DNA of 7,271 nt from Burkholderiaceae bacterium (lineage in GTDB: Bacteria > Pseudomonadota > Gammaproteobacteria > Burkholderiales > Burkholderiaceae_C): positions 1 through 7,271 of the forward strand of contig JANREF010000116.1 in assembly GCA_030726195.1 (NCBI GenBank), in the 5' to 3' direction. The notes beneath the pieces were generated by a model, which saw only the letters and a program-made list of their open reading frames with translations, ran no database searches and had not been told where the DNA came from. The translations under genes and the position numbers were made by a program. Within the stretch, counting starts at the first letter, position 1. Every line of letters begins with the position of its first letter. Shown here in pieces: positions 1-5,933 of the stretch.

Positions 1-3000
1 GTGCTTGGCGCGCACATGGCCAAAGCCTTTGATGGGCTCGACCACGTTGGCCAATGCCATGGCTTGCTCGCGGTTGGCTACGTTCAGGCCTGCGGTGAGG
101 GCTTGCACCAAGCGCAGGTAGTCGTCGCGCAACGCCCGCTCGGCGGCACGCTCTTCGGTGTAACCAAAGACATCCAACACCGTGCCGCGCAGGCCTTTGA
201 ACTTGGCCAACACCGCAAAAGCCGTCATGACCCAGGGGCCAAAGCGCGACTTGGTGAGCTCGCCTTTGGCATTGCGCTTGGACAACAAGGGCGGTGCCAA
301 ATGGAAGTTCAGGGTGTAAGTGCTGCCAAACTCTTTGTTCAATCTGGTCTTGAACGCAGGGTCGGCATGCAAGCGCGCAACCTCGTATTCGTCTTTGATG
401 GCCATCATGCGGTAGAGCTGCTTGGCCACGACATCGGTGAGGGCCAAGTCGGCGTCTTCGCTGCCCGTGCCTCGATAAGGGCCCAGCACCGCGCGCTCGG
501 CGTCGCGCATGTGCTGCACCGCGTCGAGGTAGATCTGGGCATAGCCCTGATTTTGGTAGTCGGTGAGCAGCTGCACACGCAAGTCAATGGTGGCGCGCAA
601 GCTCGCGCGGCGCTGCAAGCTGATGACGCTGGTCGGCGTCATCAAGGCTTGGACGCCTGCCCAATCTTGGGCACAGCGCCTGCCCCATTGGAAAGCGGCT
701 TGGTTGTCTTTCACCGCCACGCCGTTGAGCTCCATGGCGCGCAATATGGACTCGCTGCGCAAGGGCACCCAGCCGTGCTGCCACGCAAAGCCCAGCACCA
801 AGGGGTTCACAAAAATACTGTTGCCCAGCAGCTGCACGGCCACTTGCTCGGCGTTGAAGCTTTGCAAGTCACCCGCGGCCACACTGGCGCGGAGTTGAGC
901 GGCGCACTCAAGTGCAGGGTTGTGCCACTGTGTGTTGTGCACAAAGGCAGCGGTGGGCGCACTGTGGGCATTGAGCGCGACGTGTGTGCGCCCTGCTTTG
1001 ATGCGGGTCATGGTTTCTTTGCCGGCCGCCACAATCGGGTCGCAACCCAAAATGGCGTCGGCAGCGGCCATGTCGATGCGGGTGGTGTGTATGTCGGCTT
1101 GGCGTTGGGCCACGATGATGTGGCTCCAGGTCGCGCCGCCTTTTTGAGCCAAGCCAGCCGCGTCTTGCGTGACCACACCTTTGCCCTCCATGTGCGCGGC
1201 CATGCCCAGCAACTGGCCAATGGTGATCACGCCTGTGCCACCCACGCCGGCAACCAACAAACCCCAAGGGCGCTCCAAGCCTGGCAAGGCAGGCTCGGCC
1301 AAACCAGGGCCGTCCCAGGCGCTGGGACGCTGCACAGGCGCGGCCACTGCGCTGGCCTTGCGCGATGTGTCAGCGCCTTTGACACTTACAAAGCTGGGGC
1401 AAAACCCGTTGGCGCAGCTTTGGTCTTTGTTGCAGGTGTTTTGGTTGATGGTGCGCTTGCGCCCCAGCGGGGTCTCTAAAGGCTCCACCGACAAACAGTT
1501 GCTCTTCACGCCACAGTCGCCGCAGCCTTCACACACGGCCTCGTTGATGACCAGGCGCACATCGGGGTCGACCATGGTGCCGCGCTTGCGGCGGCGGCGC
1601 TTCTCGGTTGCGCAGGTCTGGTCATAAATGATGACGGTGGTGCCAAGTTGCTCTCTGAACGCGAGTTGTATGCGCTCCAGCTCATCGCGGTGCTCCACCT
1701 TCACGCCCGCGGGCAGCGCCACGCCTTGGTATTTTTCGGGCTCGTCGGTGACCACCACCAAATCGCTCACACCCTCGGCCTTGAGGCTGTGCGCGATTTG
1801 CAGCACGCTGTGACCCTCTGGACGCTCGCCAATTTGCTGGCCACCCGTCATGGCCACGGCGTCGTTGTACAGCAGCTTGTAGGTGATGTTCACACCGGCT
1901 GCAATGCTTTGGCGTATGGCCAACAAACCGCTGTGAAAGTAGGTCCCGTCGCCCAAGTTGGCAAACACGTGCTTTTCGGTGGAGAAGGCCGACTGCCCCA
2001 CCCATGGCACGCCCTCGCCGCCCATTTGGGTGAAGCCCACCGTGCTGCGGTCCATCCACACCGTCATGAAGTGGCAGCCAATGCCGGCCATGGCGCGCGA
2101 GCCTTCGGGCACACGCGTGGACGTGTTGTGTGGGCAACCCGAGCAAAACCAAGGCATGCGGTCGGCCACTGCGCCTTTGGTGTTGATCTCCACCATGGCC
2201 CGCTCTTTGGCATCCAGCACGGCCAAATGGCTGTCCATGCGTGCGAGCACATCAGCGGGCAAGTCCATGCGGCGCAGGCGCTTGGCAATGGCACGCGCAA
2301 CGATGGCGGGGTTGAGGTCGGCGTTGGCGCGCAACAGTGTGTTGGCACTGGGGTTGGCCTGTGACCATTCGCCACCTGAGGTGTCGCCGTCGGCCTCGTC
2401 GAACTTACCCAACACGTTGGGGCGCACGTCTGAGCGCCAGTTGTACAACTCTTCTTTGAGTTGGTATTCAATGACTTGGCGCTTTTCCTCCACCACCAAA
2501 ATCTCGTGCAAGCCCGTGGCAAATTCACGCGTGGTTTGCGCCTCCAGTGGCCACACCACGGCGACTTTGTGCACGCGTATGCCCAGCGCTTGGCAGCGCG
2601 CATCATCCAGCCCCAAGTCGCTGAGCGCTTGGCGCGTGTCGTTGTAAGCCTTGCCGCTGGCGATGATGCCAAAGCGGTCGTTGGGACCTTCGATGACGTT
2701 GTGGTTCAAGCGGTTGGCGCGGATGTAGGCCACGGCTGCGTACCACTTGGTGTCAAACAAGCGCGCCTCTTGCTCCAGCGCAGCGTCTGGCCAACGGATG
2801 TGCACGCCGCCGGGCGGCATTTCAAACTCGGGCACAACGCAGTTGATGTGGTTGGGGTCTATCACCACGGTGGCACTGGATTCGACAATTTCTTGAATGG
2901 TCTTCATGCCCGCCCACACGCCGGCAAACCGGCTCATGGCTAGGGCGTGTAGGCCCAAGTCCAGTATGTCTTGCACGCTAGAAGGGAAGAAGACAGGCAG

Positions 3001-3537
3001 GCCACAGGCCTTGAAGATGTGGTCGCTTTGGTGCGCGGCGGTGGAGCTTTTGGCCACGTGGTCGTCACCTGCAACCGCCAATACGCCGCCCAGCGGGGTG
3101 GTGCCCGCCATGTTGGCGTGCTTGAACACATCCGCGGTGCGGTCCACACCTGGGCCTTTGCCGTACCAAATACCAAACACGCCATCAAAGCGCTGCGTGC
3201 CCTGCGGCGCAAAGGCCAGCTGCTGGGTACCCCACACCGCGGTGGCGGCCAAGTCTTCGTTCACGCCGGGCTGAAACACAATGTTGTTGCGCGCCAAGTG
3301 GGCCTTGGCCTTGTGCAGCGACTGGTCGTAAGAGCCCAGCGGCGAGCCACGGTAGCCACTGATAAAGCCGGCCGTGTTGTAGCCGCGCTGCGCATCGCGC
3401 GCACGCTGCAACATGGGCAATTTGACCAAGGCTTGCACGCCGCTCATGAATGCGCGCCCGGTATCGAGTGCGTATTTGTCGTCTAAGCTGACCTCTTGCA
3501 GTGCCCGTCGGATGTGCTCTGGCATCGGTGCATTCAT
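1..3537 (-). CDS. Fused indolepyruvate ferredoxin oxidoreductase family protein (IorA-IorB type), C-terminus cut off by window edge
   Basis: Family role: oxidative decarboxylation of aryl-2-oxoacids such as indolepyruvate or phenylpyruvate to aryl-acyl-CoA, passing electrons to ferredoxin; cytoplasmic, in aromatic amino acid catabolism. Exact substrate not determinable here. The frame is open from the ATG at 3537 to base 1 (1179 residues). Domains in order: N-terminal pyruvate-oxidoreductase-like part with a glycine-rich SGYRGSPLG motif (60-68); thiamine-diphosphate part with CSGCPH (465-470), GIGC (Cys488), GDG (529-531) and Asn558; an iron-sulfur segment with CxxCxxCx5C (669, 672, 675, 681) and Cx5Cx4C (702, 708, 713); a linker; then an IorB/gamma-like domain opening with GVGGTGV (764-770); and a C-terminal region I take to be the conserved tail of this family. 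Fused forms of this size are usual in proteobacteria, so probably only a few residues are missing. Start chosen for the GGAGA ribosome site and typical MNAPMPEH beginning. An in-frame ATG at 3645 would add 36 residues. Divergent from the Lrp/AsnC gene. Confidence 0.93.
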   Translation of the reverse strand, partial: MNAPMPEHIRRALQEVSLDDKYALDTGRAFMSGVQALVKLPMLQRARDAQRGYNTAGFISGYRGSPLGSYDQSLHKAKAHLARNNIVFQPGVNEDLAATAVWGTQQLAFAPQGTQRFDGVFGIWYGKGPGVDRTADVFKHANMAGTTPLGGVLAVAGDDHVAKSSTAAHQSDHIFKACGLPVFFPSSVQDILDLGLHALAMSRFAGVWAGMKTIQEIVESSATVVIDPNHINCVVPEFEMPPGGVHIRWPDAALEQEARLFDTKWYAAVAYIRANRLNHNVIEGPNDRFGIIASGKAYNDTRQALSDLGLDDARCQALGIRVHKVAVVWPLEAQTTREFATGLHEILVVEEKRQVIEYQLKEELYNWRSDVRPNVLGKFDEADGDTSGGEWSQANPSANTLLRANADLNPAIVARAIAKRLRRMDLPADVLARMDSHLAVLDAKERAMVEINTKGAVADRMPWFCSGCPHNTSTRVPEGSRAMAGIGCHFMTVWMDRSTVGFTQMGGEGVPWVGQSAFSTEKHVFANLGDGTYFHSGLLAIRQSIAAGVNITYKLLYNDAVAMTGGQQIGERPEGHSVLQIAHSLKAEGVSDLVVVTDEPEKYQGVALPAGVKVEHRDELERIQLAFREQLGTTVIIYDQTCATEKRRRRKRGTMVDPDVRLVINEAVCEGCGDCGVKSNCLSVEPLETPLGRKRTINQNTCNKDQSCANGFCPSFVSVKGADTSRKASAVAAPVQRPSAWDGPGLAEPALPGLERPWGLLVAGVGGTGVITIGQLLGMAAHMEGKGVVTQDAAGLAQKGGATWSHIIVAQRQADIHTTRIDMAAADAILGCDPIVAAGKETMTRIKAGRTHVALNAHSAPTAAFVHNTQWHNPALECAAQLRASVAAGDLQSFNAEQVAVQLLGNSIFVNPLVLGFAWQHGWVPLRSESILRAMELNGVAVKDNQAAFQWGRRCAQDWAGVQALMTPTSVISLQRRASLRATIDLRVQLLTDYQNQGYAQIYLDAVQHMRDAERAVLGPYRGTGSEDADLALTDVVAKQLYRMMAIKDEYEVARLHADPAFKTRLNKEFGSTYTLNFHLAPPLLSKRNAKGELTKSRFGPWVMTAFAVLAKFKGLRGTVLDVFGYTEERAAERALRDDYLRLVQALTAGLNVANREQAMALANVVEPIKGFGHVRAKH

Positions 3538-3544
3538 GGTCTTG

Positions 3545-3549
3545 TCTCC
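3545..3549 (-). promoter_or_regulatory. Ribosome binding site of the ferredoxin oxidoreductase gene
   Basis: On the minus strand this reads GGAGA, 7 bases before the ATG at 3537. It is the clearest Shine-Dalgarno sequence found before any start in the window, and it favours this start over the in-frame upstream ATG at 3645, which has no well-placed purine run. Confidence 0.7.
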
Positions 3550-3778
3550 AGTTGTGGCTGTTGGTGCCGCCCCGGCACCCGGTATGGATAGCAGTTGGCT
3601 CAAGCCCACGGCTGTGGCCGCAGGTTGTGGTTCAGATGGGGCCATGCGCCGCTGCTACCTTGTATCGCTTTATCTGGCGGTTCGCACGTCGGTGTGGTCA
3701 CCCACGCGTCAAACCACAGGCACAGTGTAGGAATGCGCGCGCGGTAAGTGCTTGCGTTTTTTGCGTCGCCACCCCACA

Positions 3779-3801
3779 TTTAAGCAATAATCTTGCTCAA
3801 A
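3779..3801. promoter_or_regulatory. Imperfect inverted repeat, candidate Lrp/AsnC operator
   Basis: Seen: left arm TTTAAGCAA (3779-3787), AT-rich spacer TAATC (3788-3792), right arm TTGCTCAAA (3793-3801). The arms are complementary at 8 of 9 positions. It lies 9 bases before the ATG at 3811. It overlaps AATAAT (3786-3791), which matches the sigma-70 -10 consensus at 5 of 6 positions, although no good -35 box accompanies it. Known: Lrp/AsnC regulators usually bind short imperfect palindromes with AT-rich centres and often repress their own genes. E. coli Lrp sites have AG and CT ends around an AT-rich core; here AG...CT also occur but 2 bases further apart. Inferred: the adjacent regulator binds here, which would block its own transcription or translation. 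An mRNA hairpin is possible, but there is no U-tract, so a terminator is unlikely. Confidence 0.5.
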
Positions 3802-3810
3802 TAAAACCTT

Positions 3811-4317
3811 ATGGACACACTAGATAAATTTGACGTGGCAATTCTGCAAGAACTGCAGTCTGACGGGCGGCTGAGCAACGCCGAGCTGGCCAGCCGCGTG
3901 GGCTTGAGTGCGGCCCCTTGTTGGCGGCGTGTGCGCGCCCTAGAGGATGCCGGCTTCATCAGCGGCTACCACGCGCGTATCAACCGGCAAAAGGTGGGCT
4001 TGGGCGTGCTGGCCTTTGTGCGCCTGAGTGCCGACCGCAACAGCGGTTTTGTCGCGCGCGAACTAGAGGCGGCCATTGCGCAAGTGCCCGAAATCGTGTC
4101 GTGCCACTACATCAGCGGCACCGGCACCTTTGAGCTGCAAGTGGTCGCCTGCGACCTCGACGCATTTGCCGCATTGGCACGCGACGTCCTCATCAACCTG
4201 CCGCACGTGCAAGACATACACACCAGTTTTTCGCTGGGTGAGGTCGTCACCTCCAGCACCCTGCCACTGAAGCACTTGCCCACGCAGCGCGCCAAGCAAG
4301 CTCGGCCTAAGGGTTGA
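3811..4317 (+). CDS. Lrp/AsnC family transcriptional regulator
   Basis: A 168-residue DNA-binding regulator, the usual family size (about 150-170). An N-terminal winged helix-turn-helix lies at about residues 5-52, with the helix-turn-helix around 22-43 (LSNAELASRVGLS, then the APCWRRVRALEDAGFI stretch). A GYHA linker precedes a C-terminal RAM/ligand-sensing domain at about 66-145, which contains the glycine-rich ISGTGTFELQ segment (101-110) and ends in HTSFSLGEV. The last 20 or so residues are basic and probably disordered. Family members form dimers and higher oligomers and often respond to an amino acid or a 2-oxoacid. The ATG has no clear Shine-Dalgarno sequence, but the next residues (DTLDKFDVAILQELQ) are the canonical first helix, so the start is sound. 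Transcribed away from the oxidoreductase gene, so local control of aromatic amino acid breakdown is likely (inference). The ligand cannot be read from the sequence. Confidence 0.93.
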   Translation: MDTLDKFDVAILQELQSDGRLSNAELASRVGLSAAPCWRRVRALEDAGFISGYHARINRQKVGLGVLAFVRLSADRNSGFVARELEAAIAQVPEIVSCHYISGTGTFELQVVACDLDAFAALARDVLINLPHVQDIHTSFSLGEVVTSSTLPLKHLPTQRAKQARPKG

Positions 4318-4349
4318 GTGGGCTGAGTAGGCTGAGTGGGCTGAGTGGG
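4314..4349 (+). repeat. 9-base tandem repeat (4 units) overlapping the regulator's stop codon
   Basis: Four adjacent units: TTGAGTGGG (4314-4322), CTGAGTAGG (4323-4331), CTGAGTGGG (4332-4340) and CTGAGTGGG (4341-4349). Units 3 and 4 are identical; units 1 and 2 each differ from them at one position. The TGA of unit 1 (4315-4317) is the stop codon of the Lrp/AsnC gene. Because the period is a multiple of three, every later unit places another TGA in the same frame. Probably a minisatellite made by slippage. Confidence 0.85.
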
Positions 4350-4353
4350 TGGG

Positions 4354-4404
4354 GTAGGCGCGCAGCCTATGCACGGTGCATGCCGCGCGTTGACACGAGC
4401 CTAC
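4354..4404. terminator. Possible bidirectional hairpin between convergent genes
   Basis: Nested complementary segments: outer GTAGGC (4354-4359) with GCCTAC (4399-4404), middle GCGC (4360-4363) with GCGC (4385-4388), and inner ATGCA (4369-4373) with TGCAT (4377-4381) around a CGG loop. It lies between the converging regulator and mltA genes, and the outer arm includes the mltA stop codon. There is no U-tract on either strand and the stems are broken by internal loops. It may therefore be a weak or Rho-assisted terminator, or only a chance structure. Confidence 0.35.
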
Positions 4405-5633
4405 GGTAGGTCGCGCGGCCACAGCACCCACAAGCCCAAGGGCTGTTTCAAGCCCCCAGCGAGCTGCGCAGCATCTGGGCCCCAGCCCGTAAAGAAGTCG
4501 GCACGCACAGCGCCAATGATGGCGCCGCCCGTGTCCTGCGCGACCACCAACCGCGCGCTGTTGAATGTGGGGCCGCGCGTGACCATCCACACTGGCGTGC
4601 CATAGGCAATGCTGCTGCGGTCTACCGCAATGGAGCGCATGGGCGTGAGCGGCACGCTTTGTGCGCCGCGCGGCCCGGCTTGGGCGTCCATGCCGCTCAA
4701 GTCTTCTTCTTGGAAAAACACTGTGCGAGGGTTGGTCCACAGCACGCGCTGCACGTCGCTGGGATTTGCAGCGGCCCACGCCTTGATGGCCGGCCATGAC
4801 GGACTTGTGATCGCTTTGGTATCCAACAACACGCGAGCCACGCTGGCATAGGTGTGGCCATTGTGCGCGGCAAAGGCCAAGCGCGCGACTTGCACACGGC
4901 CATCGGGCTCGGTGATTTCGACACGGCCAGAGCCTTGAATTTGCACAATCAGCGCATCAATAGGGTCTTGTACCCACGCAATCGCCTTGCCGCGCAATGC
5001 CTCTAACGCGCTGGGGTTGACTTCCATTTCTTCGCGGGTGTACCAGGTCTGGCCGTTGCGCAGGCCGTCGGGCTTGGCGTACAGGGGTGTTTGGTGGGAC
5101 TCGGTGCGCAGTCGGCTGGCGCGCAACATGGGCTCGAAATAACCGGTGAGCAAACCTTTGGGATTGCCGTCTGCAGCCACCACCTGGTAGGGCTGCCACT
5201 GCTGCATCAACCAAGCCAAACGCTGCTCTGCACTGCCAATGCTCAATTGGCGCGTGGCCGCACAGTAGGGCTTGAGCGGGGCTGGGGCCGCCTCACAGCT
5301 GCGCAGCAATGCACCCCAGGCGTACTCCAAGTTGTCTGAGCCCCACGCGGGCACATCGCGCCAGCGCACAGGCTGCCATACGCTGGATGCCTGGCGCTTG
5401 GGGCTTGGCAGGGCTTGGCGGTCGTCCCACGCAAACCACGGCAGCACGGCCGCATCGATGGGCAAGTCTTTGAAGTCGCCGTAGTCTGGTGCCTCGGGCG
5501 CCACCACAACCGCCGCCTGCGACGGCGCTGCGGGCGGGGGGCTTTGTGGGGTCATTACCCAACGCGGCGCGGCACAGCCGGCCAGCGTTCCTACAATCAA
5601 AAGTGCGGCCCACATGGTGTGGCGCTGCGACAT
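4401..5633 (-). CDS. mltA: Membrane-bound lytic murein transglycosylase A (MltA), lipoprotein
   Basis: Cleaves the MurNAc-GlcNAc bond of peptidoglycan, leaving a 1,6-anhydromuramyl end; expected on the periplasmic face of the outer membrane. With the start used here it is 410 residues; E. coli MltA is 365. The lipoprotein signal peptide runs MSQRHT, a hydrophobic stretch, then the lipobox LAGC with Cys20 as lipidation site. A Pro/Ala-rich linker follows (about 30-50). MltA domain landmarks are GYFEP (164-168), QTPLY (181-185) and QIQGSG (231-236). The C-terminal 3D domain has DTGGAI, whose Asp367 corresponds to the known catalytic Asp of the family, followed by RADFFTGWG. Start uncertain: in-frame ATGs at 5651, 5633 and 5615 all lack a clear ribosome site. 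5633 gives the most typical signal length; 5651 adds 6 residues and overlaps the divergent small ORF. The further in-frame stretch up to 5834 would bury the signal peptide and is unlikely. Lies downstream of the YhdP-like gene on the same strand. Confidence 0.93.
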   Translation of the reverse strand: MSQRHTMWAALLIVGTLAGCAAPRWVMTPQSPPPAAPSQAAVVVAPEAPDYGDFKDLPIDAAVLPWFAWDDRQALPSPKRQASSVWQPVRWRDVPAWGSDNLEYAWGALLRSCEAAPAPLKPYCAATRQLSIGSAEQRLAWLMQQWQPYQVVAADGNPKGLLTGYFEPMLRASRLRTESHQTPLYAKPDGLRNGQTWYTREEMEVNPSALEALRGKAIAWVQDPIDALIVQIQGSGRVEITEPDGRVQVARLAFAAHNGHTYASVARVLLDTKAITSPSWPAIKAWAAANPSDVQRVLWTNPRTVFFQEEDLSGMDAQAGPRGAQSVPLTPMRSIAVDRSSIAYGTPVWMVTRGPTFNSARLVVAQDTGGAIIGAVRADFFTGWGPDAAQLAGGLKQPLGLWVLWPRDLP

Positions 5634-5649
5634 CAAAACGGTTGCTGAC

Positions 5650-5862
5650 ATGACGTTGTTATTGCTTGAGGCGCTTGGAGCGCTGTTGATTTTTGTATTC
5701 ATCGTATGGTGGACCATGTTCAGCGGACGCAAAGGTGGCGAACCCATCGCGCAAGACGACACGCCGGAGCAAGACGCGAGCGACACGCGTGACAAGGGCG
5801 CAGCGCGTGCGCAAAGCCCCGCTACAGACGCCAACGACCCTCACGCACCACCTAGGCAGTAA
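5650..5862 (+). CDS. Small single-pass membrane protein, hypothetical (70 residues)
   Basis: Not a family I can name. The protein begins MTLLLLEALGALLIFVFIV, a hydrophobic stretch that continues to about residue 24 and forms one membrane helix closed by WWTMF. A basic SGRKGG turn comes next, then a roughly 40-residue hydrophilic tail rich in Asp, Ala, Pro, Gln and Arg that looks disordered. By the positive-inside rule the tail should be cytoplasmic. Third codon positions are mostly G or C, as in neighbouring genes, and the opposite strand offers no credible protein here, which supports a real gene. Against it: no clear Shine-Dalgarno before the ATG at 5650. An alternative ATG at 5614 would add 12 polar residues before the helix and seems less natural. 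It is divergent from mltA and converges on the YhdP-like gene. TACAAT at 5592-5597, inside mltA on the opposite strand, could serve as its -10 box, but I see no -35 partner. Confidence 0.55.
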   Translation: MTLLLLEALGALLIFVFIVWWTMFSGRKGGEPIAQDDTPEQDASDTRDKGAARAQSPATDANDPHAPPRQ

Positions 5863-5933
5863 GCTTGGACGCCAGCCACATGCATGGCCGCACCACGATA
5901 CCTTAACTGACTCGCCCACACACGGTGCAGCGC
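5863..5933. other. Short convergent spacer
   Basis: 71 bases between the end of the small membrane ORF and the stop codon of the YhdP-like gene. Only a weak 4-base stem (GCCA/TGGC around CATGCA, near 5873-5886) is visible. No convincing terminator or promoter was seen. Confidence 0.4.

Larger units (their letters stand above)
3538..3810. other. Divergent intergenic regulatory region
   Basis: These 273 bases separate two divergent genes and must carry the start signals of both. Visible contents are the GGAGA ribosome site of the oxidoreductase, an inverted repeat just before the regulator gene, and a tandem TTGCG motif (3752-3756 and 3762-3765 with the preceding T at 3761, period 9). No convincing sigma-70 promoter was found for the oxidoreductase. 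A TTGACG box on the minus strand (3712-3707) has no acceptable -10 box about 17 bases downstream. Plus-strand ORFs running through here have no family resemblance and no good start, and are not annotated. Confidence 0.6.

Noticed and set aside
1..1479. Long plus-strand ORF of 492 codons starting with GTG at the left edge
   Set aside because: It is exactly antisense to the well-conserved oxidoreductase reading frame, its translation is rich in Gly, His, Gln and Ala with no recognisable motif, and long antisense ORFs are expected in GC-rich coding DNA.
3595..3604. TTGGCTCAAG as a second half-site of the regulator
   Set aside because: It resembles the right arm TTGCTCAAA only if one extra base is allowed, and it has no inverted partner; chance is likely.
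3707..3712. TTGACG -35-like box on the minus strand as oxidoreductase promoter
   Set aside because: Matches the -35 consensus at 5 of 6 positions, but the sequence 16-18 bases downstream (around 3684-3690) has no -10 resemblance.
1648..3827. Several overlapping plus-strand ORFs (1648-2364, 2461-2943, 2971-3486, 3413-3730, 3501-3827)
   Set aside because: All but the last two are wholly antisense to the oxidoreductase and none resembles a known family. Those reaching the intergenic region lack ribosome sites and run through the likely promoter area into the regulator gene.
4063..4797. Minus-strand 244-codon ORF spanning the end of the regulator and of mltA
   Set aside because: It is an out-of-frame shadow of both genes. 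Its AHSAHS-type stretch is only the 9-base DNA repeat read backwards.
5652..5834. N-terminal extension of mltA to the start at 5834
   Set aside because: It would place 61 residues ahead of a clear lipoprotein signal peptide (LAGC box), which must be N-terminal. The stretch also overlaps the better-supported small plus-strand ORF.
5659..5919. Minus-strand 86-codon ORF opposite the small membrane ORF
   Set aside because: Rich in Arg, Cys and Val without hydrophobic or domain pattern; typical of a shadow frame.
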